Origin: Corythucha ciliata
Taxonomy: Eukaryota > Arthropoda > Insecta > Hemiptera > Tingidae
Direction: 5' to 3'
Assembly (NCBI GenBank): GCA_038030265.1
Contig: CM075940.1
Span: forward strand, 12,958,001-13,022,000
Length of the DNA stretch: 64,000 nt
The notes beneath the pieces were generated by a model. That model had not been told where the DNA came from and made no database searches. It worked only from the letters and a program-made list of their open reading frames with translations. Positions 10,055-21,424 of this stretch are shown one piece after another (the first letter of the stretch is position 1; each line of letters opens with the position of its first letter). Made by a program: the position numbers and the translations under genes.

Positions 10055-12348
10055 AAATGATGGCTGAAGGGAAAAAACCCAATGGCAATATTCCCGGTTT
10101 TTTTCCCAAGAAAGTATTTTCCCACCCGAATTGGGTTTTCATTCGTTCAATTTAAATAGAACTTATCACAGCAGAAATTAGAGAAGTCAGCCTCGAAGCG
10201 TGAATTTTTTTCCTCGCGCAGCCTCTTGTAACCTTTCCCTCAACTCTGAGAAGTCTCTATCTGCTCCATAGAGATAAATTCATCTCGCAGTACGCCACAT
10301 TAAGCTAAAGCTCGCTGAAAATTTACTTCGGTCGCCACTTTCCAAGAATGAACAGTCCCTGATTCTACGAAAACTGAAAGATAGATTGGACTCCAGCGTT
10401 AAAAGTATTCATTACGCTGCGGCACTCCTGGGCGCATCATCATAGGGGGTGCTGCTGAGCAAGACGAGCAAATTGGCGATTCAGATTAACCAAATGCGCT
10501 CTGGTGGCGGTCCCACCGAAGTAGGAAGAGCGGTAGACTCTCCTTGGGCTCTTATGAGAAAACGCAGTTTTTGTTCTTTTTTATGAGTTTTTAGGATTTT
10601 TAAAGTTCATTTATTTGAAATATTAGTTGGTATTACTACTTTCTATTAACAATAAACTCAGAATCGAGGATTAATTGAGATAAAATGAAGGAACTCGCGG
10701 TGAGAAAATTACGGCGTTTTCCATTCACCGATAATTTCGCACTGCGAGGGAGATTTTTCCTTCCGTCCTTTTAAACGCAAATGACTGTAATTTACACGTT
10801 ATCCGCGATTTTAGAGTTTTTTCTCAATTTTTGCCGTGAAGTTTTCCTAACTTTATCAGTGATTTAGCACTTTTTCTTATTTATGGCCGTGAATCAGTTT
10901 TTTTTTTTTTCAATAATTGCAGCCGTTAATTAGCCATTTATCTCAATTTGAGCCCCAAATTAGCGTTATTTTCCATTTTGGTCTGGATTAAGTGGGGGAT
11001 TGGCCGCCCACGAGGAGGCGCGAATTGTAGCGATTTCCATTTTCACAAAAATCCTAGGGCCACCAAAATCCTACAAACATGATTATTTACAACTGTATGC
11101 CATGGGGGCGGGCTATTGTGAAAGGCTCAGCTGAGTCAGCGGGCCACTTTTTGGCCAGCGAGCCCTCGGTTGGCCACCCCTCCTATTTCATCAACGGCGG
11201 CATACGCCTTGGCGTCCTCTATTTGGCCGCATATACAATATTTGGTGCTTAGCTCCACTTCCCCTTCTTTGAAGCTCCTTGATGAAAACTTGCAGTTATC
11301 AAATTTATAATGATTCACATAGGCAACATTATGGGCAACAAAAAGAGATAATGACTCCGTACTGTCCATTATAGGTACAAACTAGGATACTCAATTCACT
11401 ACGTTCCCGAAATGAAATCCTTTGAAAGCAGGTCGATCGAAGAAAGGTCGTAACCGCAAATCCTTTTTCAATCAAGTGTGGCAATAGTTCAGACGGAAAA
11501 CATTGTAAACTCCTTAAAAACGGCAAAAACACATTATTTAGCCCTTACATTGGTGGTAAGAGTAGGGCTCTTTTCCGCCATTGCGCCTCGACGCTAGCGC
11601 TGCAAGTGATAATCTGAATCGCCAATAGAAGACATTGAAAAATTCATAAGCTTTGCCACACAGATTAAGGTTAATGTCGACGAAGCGATGGTGGATTTGA
11701 CCAACCAAGGATGGACTCTGGGGGAAGAAATTTTTGTGGGAAAGTGCCTCGGTGGTCACGCCAAGTGTTTGGTGGTGGTGGGTGGCAATAAGGACTTTGT
11801 TCGACTTCAACTTTGTCTTCCGTTGCGGTTAGAATTTTATGAGCTGCGACAGAAAGATCCTTTAGCACGTTTTCTTGAATGAACAGCAAAAAAAAAAAAA
11901 AACCCCCCGTTTTAACGACTGATCAAGCCGGAAAACTGACCTATTGGAAAATTCAAAATCGTCGAAGGAGTAATACAGAAAAGCAGTGACTCCTCAAACC
12001 TTCTTGGACGCTGGGATACTGAAAACAGGTTCGGCCAGGCAAAGTCACACGAAAATGATGCAACGGCGTCTGAATCATCATCACCGTCATCAAACGAGGA
12101 AACCTCTGGCGATGAATTCCGTAATAGAAAAATTAATGGACGTCAGCTTTGTCTTCCGTAACGGTTAGAATTTTAACCATTTTTGTGCAAACAGTGAGTA
12201 CGTATGATTCTATGGGTGTATTATTCATTTGCTGAGTCTGTTGCAACATTACGTGAAAAACGGATAAAAACCCAGTATTTTCCCAAATTGGTTTTTTTCC
12301 CACGGAAAAAACCCGATTTTTTATTTTCCCGGTTTAAACCCATCACTA
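10055..12348. mobile_element. hAT-like DNA element (2.3 kb) with 8-bp target duplication
   Basis: The insertion is bounded by GTTCAGAC at 10,047-10,054 and 12,349-12,356, and the interrupted integrase frame continues across it. The ends are imperfect inverted repeats: AAATGATGGC on the left, and TAGTGATGGG as the complement of the right. TAGTGATGGG is typical of hAT termini, and 8 bp is the hAT target-duplication length. Both ends carry subterminal runs of GGGAAAA/AACCC/CCCGG, in opposite orientations. I recognise no transposase inside; short frames at 11,136-11,369 and 11,688-11,882 match nothing I know. It is probably a non-autonomous or gutted copy. Satellite A-like sequence fills 10,680-11,000. 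Confidence 0.75.
10680..11000. repeat. Satellite A-like degenerate repeats inside the hAT-like element
   Basis: Degenerate units of about 30-36 bp around GCGATTTT...CTCAATTTTnGCCGTG (for example at 10,805-10,840, 10,880-10,925 and 10,930-10,970). They match the larger satellite A array at 25.3-27.6 kb in wording and orientation. Confidence 0.6.
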
Positions 12349-12380
12349 GTTCAGACGCTTAAAAATCGGTTGATCTAGTC

Positions 12381-15050
12381 AATTTGGCATCGGTTGATCT
12401 AGTCTAGAGTCCCTCTCACCGTATGAGGTTGAGGAGGTCCTCAGCTGTTTTGACTCTACTTCAAGGTCAAATTGTAAAAAATTCCCCGCCCAAGCATCAT
12501 ATCGATGCTGGGTTAGTGTTTTAGGGTTAAAGCTAGATTGCCTGCTCCACTTATTCTTGGTTTCTGGGGCTCAATTCCCAGTTTTCGTGCCGATTATTAT
12601 GGATATAAAGCTAAATTAATAGTTTTCAGCGTTCAATCAGTAGATTTATGGAAGAAAATGACCTGATTTTAGTGTTAAATTGTCAATTACTGGAGTTAAC
12701 CTTAGTTTTTAAGCGGGAAAATGATTAATTCGATTAAGAAAACCAGAAAGAGGCGATATTGTTCAAGTAATCATAATAACTGTGTCTTTAGAACAGTAAT
12801 TATTGCTCGAGGGTTCAAATTGTGACGGTCCAGACTATCATCTATTCATCATTCTGGTAATGCTGTGCTGATATTTTGCTGTTCGTTAACATTTTACGTC
12901 CAGCGCCCCCCCCCCCTCTTACACAAACAATGATTCCAGCTTTCAGCTCAGTTGATTACGCCATTGGATGAATTAAAAACATAATTTTTCACAAGTTTTA
13001 TGAACGAAATTCTCTCAAGAAACATTAAAATGTCAACTTAATTCGTTCGATAAGGATGTTCAAACAGCCTCCACGTACCATCTTGTGGTGAGCGGATAAA
13101 GCAATAACGAGAAATGCCCACCAGGCCCACCTAGAGCTTGCTTGCCTCTTCAATGAGACAACTTTTTCCCCCTCCATCAGAAAGTGGCCCACCAGTCTAC
13201 CCACACCGATACCCTTGGCCCTAGGGGGTTGAGCCAGGCCCAGGGCTGAATAAGAGGACTTTGTCTAAAGCAGGCGTGCCTTGAACACTTGGTTAGATTA
13301 TAACGAATGGTGGGGGGGGGGGGGGTTGAACATCTTGGATGCTTAATTAATTGTGAAAAAAAGTAGCTACCTCTCATTGAAAACTCAAGGGGATCCCTCC
13401 GTTTCCTTTCTTCCTCAATAACGTCCGATGAGGTCCGCAGTAAATAAAATTAATGACTAAAAAACTTCAATCTAAAGGAAAGTTGAACTTTCCAACCCCC
13501 ACCAGACTAATCCTGCTAAGTGAGTTGGTGCTCAGACATAAAATCAAATCATAGACAATAAGCATCGCTCATGAACTAATTAATTTCCCCCTTGTGCCCT
13601 GGAAAACTCTCCAAAAAATCTTTGTCGCAGAAGCCATGGACCGATGTTAGGTGACTGGTGAGTCGAGAGGCAAAACTGATCACAGTGTAAACCATTTAAC
13701 ACCTGTACACTTTTATGCATGAATGGGTGGAGGGTGGGGGGGAAGTACTATTAGATCGAACAAGTAGACGCGTTGGTGGAGGATGAATGGCTCTAAATGG
13801 GTGGCAAACACCCCCTCCCTCCCCCATCGCCGCTGAACAACAACAACAAATGCGAATGATGATAGTGGGAGGGATTTACGAAGGTAAATGGGTCAAAAAC
13901 GTGTATCTCAATGAACTTCGCCGGCATCCTTATCCTTCGAATAAGGCGTTTTAAAAATAACAGGTTTTTTTTTTCGTGACGCCTTTGCTCGTTTTAAAAT
14001 AATTAGTTTGGAAGTACCCTCATTAAGTGTAATAATAATTTAATAACTAATAGGAGTGAAGCTTCACATTTCATTCAATAGTCCCCCTGCATTTATTCGC
14101 CATCAAAAATAAAATTCTTTGAATTAATAAATTAAAGAGGTCACTATGGTCTTTGTGAGGAAGGGGGCACTTGATCAATACAGCTTTTTCAAGGGAAAAA
14201 TCAGCCCTCACCCCCACGAATTCATGAATACAACTCTTCACTTCTTTTTTTTTAACATTCAGGTCAAATTATCAAGGAATGTAAAAATGTTCGCAAAGAA
14301 GGGCACGATACTGACGGGTGGGGGTGAAGCTGTTTTGAGAAAAGACGGCGGCGGAGGAGAATTTGTTGGAGAAGCCCATTTATGTTGAGTCTCGATAATG
14401 CGATACCGGGACAATAGGAAGGTTTAGACAGGGGAAGGAACAGAAAAATGTACTTGAGCTTGGGGATTTCTTTTATAAATCAATTGAAAAGGGTGAATAG
14501 GCCTCCTAAGGAGGGTGCAGGGTGGGTGTAATCAATCAATCGGCCGTTCTCAAAGCCCATACCAACAATACACATTATTCATGACTTATGTTAGAAGGCT
14601 TCCACTTAAGAGGTGCATTTATTCGGCGTAATTAATTAGTGCCACCCGCGTAATTGTTTGCTTTTTCACCCACTGCCAGCGTGGTGAACTTTTCCTCTCC
14701 CGTCTTCCTTTGATTTTTTCCCTATTATTTTTATTTTTTTTAAAACTGAAAGACTCGGGAAACTGGACCTTTTCTATTCGTGATGCTTGTCAGCTTTTAC
14801 CTAACGAGACAAACTGTACCCAAAGCCACCTGGCCCACCAATCCTAAACCTACTCGTAAAATTGAAAAGGAGGGCCCAGTTCTCACGCGAAAAACTAGGA
14901 AAGATGTCCTGCCGCGTGTTATGACTATAAGAAAAGTGAGTGTCACTATGACTGACCTAATGAACAGTCTCACTGATGCTTGGGACACTCTAGAGATGTT
15001 ACAGGGAACAGTGATTGTTAAATTTGTATGAAAATCCATTTTGATGAGGA
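12381..15050. other. Non-coding stretch with homopolymer runs
   Basis: No domain, RNA gene or element end is recognised. Simple features are C- and G-rich runs at about 12,906-12,916, 13,311-13,325 and 13,732-13,742. The open frames at 13,177-13,377 (minus), 14,146-14,388 and 14,780-15,031 have no recognisable similarity and I do not call them genes. The first few bases (12,357-12,380) still belong to the interrupted gypsy integrase. Confidence 0.5.
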
Positions 15051-15389
15051 ACAGTCAAAATGTCAGTTACTGAGAGCGTAATCACGTGGATAGTGACAAC
15101 CACTTCTTTTTTAAATAACAGGCCCCTAGAGAGTACCAAATTGGACGCCTTTTGTAGTTCCAGGGTTCTCGTTGATTGCCGTTGGTGTTGCTATCGATTT
15201 TTCTCGACTCCAGAGCGTCGAGGTTCCAGGACAGTCGATTGCGCGCCGTCGACGTTTCCTTTGCTCTACCTTCGTCTTCATGACGCCCTTCGATTACTCT
15301 GCAGACATTTGGGCTTTCGTCTCCTCCACCGCGTCGATGGCGGCGTCAGTTCAACCGGAACTGACCCCGACGATATAAGGGCTGATCTC

Positions 15390-15762
15390 GTGTGTATCTT
15401 CCGACCTATGAAATCCCATATGAAATTCACCCTACCCCCTTCCACAAGAGCTTCTCCCCAGGCCCTAACGCAAGGGACTGGACCCATCCATGACTGAGTA
15501 GGTACGGCAACCCGGACAGGGTCTCCTTCCCTGTCCGGTGTCACGGTCCATGGCACAAGCCTTACATCCTCAGCTCATTATAAGCCTCACCTCCATGCGG
15601 TGCCTGCGGGTGTGCGACTGACAGGCTACAAATCGAGGCTATAACGGGTCAATCTGAGTGATGGGACCGATTCTGCTGGGGCATCCGGGCCAAAGAGGGA
15701 GGTCTAGGCCAGGTATAAGGGGCGGCAGTGGCCCATAGGTACTGGCCGCACCTTAAAGAGAT
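15390..15762. other. GC-rich block of unknown origin
   Basis: This block is clearly richer in G and C than its surroundings and contains a perfect hairpin at 15,512-15,538. It is followed by an AG microsatellite. The wording (CCATGGCAC, GGGGCGGCAGTGGCCC) resembles LINE untranslated regions, but I see no matching ORF, so the origin is unassigned. An open frame at 15,060-15,497 overlaps it and has no recognisable domain. Confidence 0.4.
15512..15538. repeat. Perfect 10-bp-stem hairpin
   Basis: CCGGACAGGG, a 7-nt loop, then CCCTGTCCGG. The stem is perfect and GC-rich. The context is the GC-rich block described above; the function is unknown. Confidence 0.8.
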
Positions 15763-15797
15763 CTCCAGAGAGAGAGAGAGAGAAAGAGAAAGATAAG
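15763..15797. repeat. (AG)n microsatellite
   Basis: About 35 bases of AG dinucleotides degrading into AAAG units. It lies between the GC-rich block and AT-rich DNA. Confidence 0.9.
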
Positions 15798-16311
15798 GGA
15801 TAGCCAGTTTGAGAGACCTAACCGAAGTTAAGTTCCTTGGGGGGAGGGGGGGCGCAAGTTTAGAGCAAAAGTATAATTTTCTGGGTCAACATTGGCAGTT
15901 TTGAAGCATTATGTTTACAGGCAAAACGAGAAATTTTGATGGAAAATGATCCTTACCCTTCTTTCCAAAGGGGGGGGGGAGCTCTTCTTTGTTCGGAACA
16001 GCTACAATTGGCCTGTTTCATAATTCGGGCAGCGCTGTCGTTGGCCACACTTGGGAACTATCTCACGTGGGCAGTCTTCTACTAGTTTCTAATGGAAATC
16101 ACCCACAACAACTGATTCCGGAATAGGATCCGGAATAGGAAACCGTCAATTTGCTCCTTCAACTGTCTGATTATCATTAAATCTGCACATGTTTCCCTTA
16201 AAAAACCGAAAAATAATCTTGAAATTTTGCCAGAAAAACAGATTTTTCAAATAAAAAAAATTACAATTTTTTGCTAAGCCGCCTCACCAAGAAGAGAAAC
16301 CCCAAATTCAC

Positions 16312-16366
16312 GCGCGCCTCGATGGTGTAATGGATACAATGCTCGCTTCGCAACCCAGCGGGCCTG
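16312..16366 (+). mobile_element. Truncated SINE head (tRNA-like), abutting the R1-like LINE
   Basis: Fifty-five bases match the head of the SINE at 9,175-9,229 with one difference seen (CTTCGC instead of CTTCAC, in the anticodon-loop region). It includes the Pol III A box but breaks off just before the B box. The next base on the plus strand is the 3' end of the minus-strand R1-like LINE. Confidence 0.85.
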
Positions 16367-16453
16367 TGTAGCCCAGAAGAAACTATCTCCTACCAAACTC
16401 GACCTATAAGATCTATTGTGGTGTCCCCTCAGGTTGCCCTGCCAAGAAAGACG

Positions 16454-16714
16454 CTAGTTTTCAAGCGTCCTCCACCACCACTCCTTAACGAAGTTGAGGA
16501 TATTTCCCGTAGCCATCCTGGAGATGTCCTCCGGTTGAAGCACATCATTTCCAAGATGTTGAAAGCGTAACCGCCCCAGAGCCTGGCACTCACACAGTAC
16601 GTGCTCTGCTGTTTCCACGGCCAGGTCGCAAAATCTGCAAATGTCCGTGTCAGACTTCTCCATTAGTCTGAGTGTATATCGAAGGGCACAATGTCCCGTT
16701 AGCAGTCCCACCAA
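16454..16714 (-). pseudogene. R1-like ORF2 C-terminal zinc cluster, frameshifted
   Basis: This 86-codon frame is the natural C-terminal end of ORF2: GLLTGHCALRYTLRLM, then the cysteine/histidine cluster CRFCDLAVETAEHVLCEC and a tail ending in VKEWWWRTLEN. It overlaps the end of the long ORF2 by 16 bases in another frame, so an indel around 16,700-16,830 separates it from the rest of the protein. In related elements this cluster is thought to bind the element RNA. Confidence 0.85.
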
Positions 16715-19700
16715 GATTCTAAGGTCGCCTCAGGCCTCCTCAGACCTCCTAAGGCCGGCTCAGAGAGATCAGGCCCTTCTCCGATCGTCCCTTTGGAGTG
16801 ACAAAGAGCTTGGCCTGCCTTAGACCTTGTTGTCTCCGGACTTGGCTCCGGGCCCACGTAAGGCATCTCTGATCCTCTCTTCGCGAGTTGATCAGTCATT
16901 TCATTCCCCTCAAACCCCTTGTGACCCGGCACCCACATCAAAGTAAGGCTGTTTGCCGTTGCCACAGGCCTGAGGGCTTCAAGACATCCCCAAACTAGCT
17001 TCGAATTCACGACACTTGAGCCTAGGGCTTTAAGAGCCGCCTGGCTGTCAGACAGGATAAAGATCTTCGCTTTCCGGAGACCCCTCTCACTAATCTTCCG
17101 CGCACAGGCTTCTATAGCATAGATCTCCGCCTGAAAGATGGTGGCGGTCGTCCCAAGGGACTCCCAATGCTGAAGCCTGGGGCCAAAGACCCCAATGCCA
17201 GCACCCCCATCCTTCACAGATCCATCAGTATACCATACTTGCGTGCCGGGCTTAAACCTCGGCAAACCCTTATCCCAAAGGTCGCGGCTGCCTATATCGA
17301 CCTTTAAGGGTTTTTCAAAATCCATCCTCACGTGCATGAGATCCGTAACGACTTCAGCCGCCTCACTACATGCAACTTCCTCCAGAACACGCAAGTGCCC
17401 AACCTGGACACCCCGCTTCACGTGATCCGCCCGCCGCAGTCTCACCGCCGCCATATATGCGGTCGCCTGCAGATGAAAGTGCAGGGGAGGCATGTCCAGT
17501 AACACCTCCATGGCTGCCGTCGGGCACGAATGCATAGCACCCGTTACTCCAAGACAGGCCTGGCGCTGCAACTTACTCAGCAAGGCCTGGACTGTCCCTT
17601 GTTTCGTCTTCTGCCACCATAGGAGTGAGCCATAGGTGACGATAGGCCTAACAACGGCTGTATACAGCCACAGCACCATTTTTGGCTTTAGACCCCATGT
17701 TTTGCCAAACATTTTCCGACCAGCCCACAATGCGAACGTGGCCTTATTCAGCACCCTCTTGATATGCGAGGTCCATTTGAGCCCCTGATCCAGGGTAACT
17801 CCAAGGTACTTGACTTCTTTTCCTACTTTCAACACTTCTCCATTCAGTCGAACTACCTTTAATGCCAGCTTCCTCCGCCTGGTAAACGCAACAAGGGTGG
17901 TCTTCTCAGGGTTAACCCTGAGACCATGCCTGCTGCACCATCGCTGCACTATGTTAAGGGCACCCTGCATCCTACTGGATATGGTATCATCAAATTTGCC
18001 CCTAACTAGAATCGCAAGGTCATCCGCGTAACCAACTACCTCATAACCCTGCTCCTTTAGGATAGCGAGAAGCTCGTCCACCACGAGCAACCAGAGCAAA
18101 GGAGAGAGCACACCCCCCTGGGGAGTCCCCCTTGAGGGCAACACGGAAACAGTCTCCCCTCCCAGCTCCGAAGTCACGACGCGGCATTCCAGCATCCCCT
18201 TGATCCATTTCACTGAAGATGGATCAACACCTCTGCTCCTTACTGCAGCCTCCATAGAGTCATAGGTGGTGTTATCAAAAGCACCACCTATGTCCAGGAA
18301 GCAGCCCAGCGCAGTTTCTTTCGCCTCCAGAGATTTCTCAACCTTACCCACCAGTTCGTTTAGGGCGGTCTCAGTAGAGTTGCCCGCCTGGTAGGCATGC
18401 TGCCCCCTCTGGATTGGTTTAATTTTAAGGCAACCGTCCTTGATATCCAGGCCAATTACCTTTTCCATTGTTTTAAGGAGGAAGGACATGAGGCTTATGG
18501 GTCGGTACGCCTTTGCCTGGGCCGAGGAGTTTGCTCCCGACTTAGGAATGAACACAACCCTGACCTCCCTCCATGCCTTCGGTATATACGATAATGCATA
18601 ACTTGCCCTAAATATCCTTCTGAGACGCAGCTCCAGGACCTCCAGGCCACGCTGTAGCATGACCGGGAATATCCCGTCCGGCCCAGGGGATTTATAGGGC
18701 TTAAATGAGCCGATAGCCCATTTAATTTTCGCGGGCGTAAAAAATTTCCCCGATGCGCTCCATATTGCATTATTTGCTGGCTGGCAGTCAGCCACCACTT
18801 CGCCCTGAACATCTGAGGCCCCTGCATCCCTGGAATCAGGAAAATGACTTCGCACGAGGACCTCCAGAGTCTCTTTAGCGCTCTCGGTATACGCCCCATC
18901 TACCTTTTTTATTAGACCAATTTGGCCCGGGCTCTCTTTGGACAGGACCCTCTGTAGTCTGCCCATAACGGACACATTCTCCATCCCCTCACAGAAGGTC
19001 CTCCACGTGGCCCGCTTTGCTTTCCTAAGGGCCTTGTTATACTCCGTGAGGGAGTGCCTATAAGCCTCCCACTCCCCACGTGATCTGGCCCTATTGTAAA
19101 GCCTCCTCGTTTCTCTTCTGAGCATCTCCAGCTCATTGTTCCACCAAGGGACTTCCCTGTTCCCCTTCTTCACCTTAACAGGACAGCTATCCTCATACGC
19201 ACTGAGGACCGCTGAATTGATCGCCTCCACCGCCCTATCGAGATCGGCGTGGCACTGAATGTCCAGGTCCATCTCAGACAATTCCTGTTCAAGATGCCCC
19301 TTAAAGACCTCCCAATCCGCGTTTTTGGGATTCCGATACTCTGTACTTCTAACCCTAGGAAACTCGACCTCAAACGAAATCAGCCTATGGTCAGACATTG
19401 ATGTTTCTGACATGACTTCCCAATCTCTGACACTATTGGCCAAAAACTGGCTAGCCAGAGTAACATCCAGGACCTCCCTCCTCGCACTTGTCACGAAAGT
19501 AGGGATCGAGCCCTGATTTACCACCACCAGGTCATGCGTCATCAAAAATTGAAAGAGTGACTCACCCCTGGCGTTGACATCTGTACTTCCCCAGATAGTA
19601 TGGTGAGCATTCGCATCACAACCCACAGTCAGCTGCAGGTTCCTCGCGCTGCAGTACAGGACCAAACGCTGAAGCTCCTCCGGCGGCGTCACCTCAGCGT

Positions 19701-20043
19701 CCCCCGGGAAGTACGCGGAAGCTACCACACACCTCCGGGTCCGGTCCTCGTCCTTGGCTTCCAGGATGACTGCTGTCAAATCTCTGCACAGAAATTCTGG
19801 CATAGTTAAAAATTTCACTGCGGGACTTAGAAGCAGCGCAGTTCGTGGCCGCTCCTCATCCCTACAGTAAACCAGCTTACCTGCTGTCGCAGAGAGGCCC
19901 TTGACCTGCTTCTCCCATGCCCATGGCTCCTGAACCATGGCGACGTCATAGCTTCCCCCAGTGAACACCCTGCTCAAGACGGCCGACGCCGCTGCCGCAC
20001 GATGCAGATTCACCTGGAGGAAGCGCAACCCCGTAGCGGTCAC
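16699..20043 (-). CDS. R1-like LINE ORF2: endonuclease, RT and RNase H
   Basis: An open frame of 1,114 codons. Residues 1-230 form an APE-type endonuclease (MVQEPW, VGCDANAHHTIWG, and SDH at 217-219). RT spans roughly 430-720, with FLDIGGAFD (D584), RGTPQGGVLSPLLW and YADD at 672-675. RNase H spans about 935-1,065 with all four acidic residues (D940 in YTDGS, E973, D999, D1051). Nicking and target-primed reverse transcription are therefore still encoded, but the last part runs out of frame and lacks the C-terminal zinc cluster. The first codon is GTG, which overlaps the ORF1 stop (GTGA); the first AUG is about 35 codons in, inside the endonuclease, so initiation probably depends on coupling to ORF1. 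The transcript would encode a cytoplasmic/nuclear ribonucleoprotein. Confidence 0.92.
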   Translation of the reverse strand: MTATGLRFLQVNLHRAAAASAVLSRVFTGGSYDVAMVQEPWAWEKQVKGLSATAGKLVYCRDEERPRTALLLSPAVKFLTMPEFLCRDLTAVILEAKDEDRTRRCVVASAYFPGDAEVTPPEELQRLVLYCSARNLQLTVGCDANAHHTIWGSTDVNARGESLFQFLMTHDLVVVNQGSIPTFVTSARREVLDVTLASQFLANSVRDWEVMSETSMSDHRLISFEVEFPRVRSTEYRNPKNADWEVFKGHLEQELSEMDLDIQCHADLDRAVEAINSAVLSAYEDSCPVKVKKGNREVPWWNNELEMLRRETRRLYNRARSRGEWEAYRHSLTEYNKALRKAKRATWRTFCEGMENVSVMGRLQRVLSKESPGQIGLIKKVDGAYTESAKETLEVLVRSHFPDSRDAGASDVQGEVVADCQPANNAIWSASGKFFTPAKIKWAIGSFKPYKSPGPDGIFPVMLQRGLEVLELRLRRIFRASYALSYIPKAWREVRVVFIPKSGANSSAQAKAYRPISLMSFLLKTMEKVIGLDIKDGCLKIKPIQRGQHAYQAGNSTETALNELVGKVEKSLEAKETALGCFLDIGGAFDNTTYDSMEAAVRSRGVDPSSVKWIKGMLECRVVTSELGGETVSVLPSRGTPQGGVLSPLLWLLVVDELLAILKEQGYEVVGYADDLAILVRGKFDDTISSRMQGALNIVQRWCSRHGLRVNPEKTTLVAFTRRRKLALKVVRLNGEVLKVGKEVKYLGVTLDQGLKWTSHIKRVLNKATFALWAGRKMFGKTWGLKPKMVLWLYTAVVRPIVTYGSLLWWQKTKQGTVQALLSKLQRQACLGVTGAMHSCPTAAMEVLLDMPPLHFHLQATAYMAAVRLRRADHVKRGVQVGHLRVLEEVACSEAAEVVTDLMHVRMDFEKPLKVDIGSRDLWDKGLPRFKPGTQVWYTDGSVKDGGAGIGVFGPRLQHWESLGTTATIFQAEIYAIEACARKISERGLRKAKIFILSDSQAALKALGSSVVNSKLVWGCLEALRPVATANSLTLMWVPGHKGFEGNEMTDQLAKRGSEMPYVGPEPSPETTRSKAGQALCHSKGTIGEGPDLSEPALGGLRRPEATLESWWDC

Positions 20044-21424
20044 TTATTCCCCTTATGTACCCCACTCCGCGATTGCTTCTTCAGCATCGCCTTACTCGGA
20101 GTAGGGTGGGGTTTCCGTGCCCGACCTGCCGCCTTCGGGACTCTTTCACCCCCCGCTGGTCCGACACTATCACCTCTCTCCCCCGCCTTGCTAGTCGATG
20201 GCCTAGCATATGAGGGAGCTACCTGCGTTGACTGCCCGGATGCCGTGGCGCCAACCGCTGTTCCCACAGATAGCTCTTCCTGCCGCGGTGCGGGGGTGGG
20301 ACCCCGCACAGCAGCGGCTACCTGATCCACCTCCATCGGCTGCTGCCGGGGGCCGGAGGATGATCCTTCCCCCTTCCGAGCCTTAGGCCGGATGGTCCCC
20401 TTGCCGAACCTGATGTGGACTAACATTATTCCTTTCCAGGATCTTCGCCGACTCTTCATCGATGAGCAGGGTCATCATCAAAGCCGGCGTGCCCTGAGGC
20501 ACACTCCTGGACAGTACCTTCCTGTCCCACATTTAACCCCCGATTTTGGCGCACGAGGAACTGAAGGACTTGCTCATTCCCCAGATCCGCGCACTTCGGG
20601 AGAAATGCAACCGCCACCCTGGGCTTGGGCAGGTCACTCCCCTCAACTACCTTCAACCTTGCCCCCTCTCAGGGTACGATACTTTCAACGAGCGACTTTA
20701 ACCAAACAGCCGTCCCGTCGTCCTCGCAGGTGATGGATAGCCATCCCCTCCTTCGCACCAGACCATCAAACTGGGGCACTACCTCCCCAGCTTTAGGTTC
20801 CAGCGCAACAATAGCAGCTTCAATGCTCCTTTCCAGGGCCTCAAGCTGGTCGTCCAAGAGGAGGACTTCTGGGTAGTCTCTATGAACCACACCAAGCTTC
20901 CTTCCCTTGAGCGCTCCGGTGTACGAAGGATCCTGTGCGGTCGTCCTTCGCTTCTTTTTCACGGCTCCCTCCGGAGTCGTCTCTGCAGAGGCTCTCCCCT
21001 TCTTCCTCTTCTCCACCATCTGCAGAGCACTCGCCCTGGCGGCTTCCGGTTCCTCCCCCTTCTTCCGAACCAGCCACAAAAAGCGTCGCCTCTGATCCCT
21101 GTTCAGGCCAGAGACGTATTTGTCAAAATCAGCGATCTCCTGGTCTCCAGGCGCCGCTGTTGCGGGATCGACGGGTTCGGATACCGTTCCCTGACCCGCT
21201 TGTAATTCGGGTACGCGGGAACCCGAGAGGGAGACTGCTCCCTCAGCGACACCACCGGCGGTTTCGGGCTCAACCACCTCCATTGAGGTGGTCTCCCCCG
21301 TCATCCCCATGGTGCCGGGCTGAGCAGGCTTAGGACTACTGAGAAGCTCGTCCTCAACCTGCTCCAGGGTTATGAACCCTGGGTTTGTCGATGTAAAACG
21401 GTCGCGATCCATAAACGGTCCCAC
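20040..21424 (-). pseudogene. R1-like LINE ORF1 (gag-like), broken by frameshifts
   Basis: Three frames form one ORF1. 20,669-21,424 gives the N-terminal 251 residues, which are low-complexity and acidic and then basic (KYVSGLNRDQRRRFLWLVRK; KRKKGRA). 20,456-20,656 continues with LPKPRVAVAFLPKCADLGN. 20,040-20,459 gives the C-terminus, FGKGTIRPKARKG, then a proline/serine-rich tail. The middle resembles the DUF4780-type region seen in some insect LINE ORF1 proteins. That assignment is from memory of the family pattern and is tentative. No CCHC knuckle is visible. The final TGA overlaps the start of ORF2. Confidence 0.75.

Noticed and set aside
11136..11882. Short frames inside the hAT-like element as transposase
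   Set aside because: None shows a hAT motif; they lie on both strands and are short.
14780..15497. Two overlapping open frames as a host gene
   Set aside because: No recognisable domain and no splice pattern; the second overlaps a GC-rich repeat-like block.
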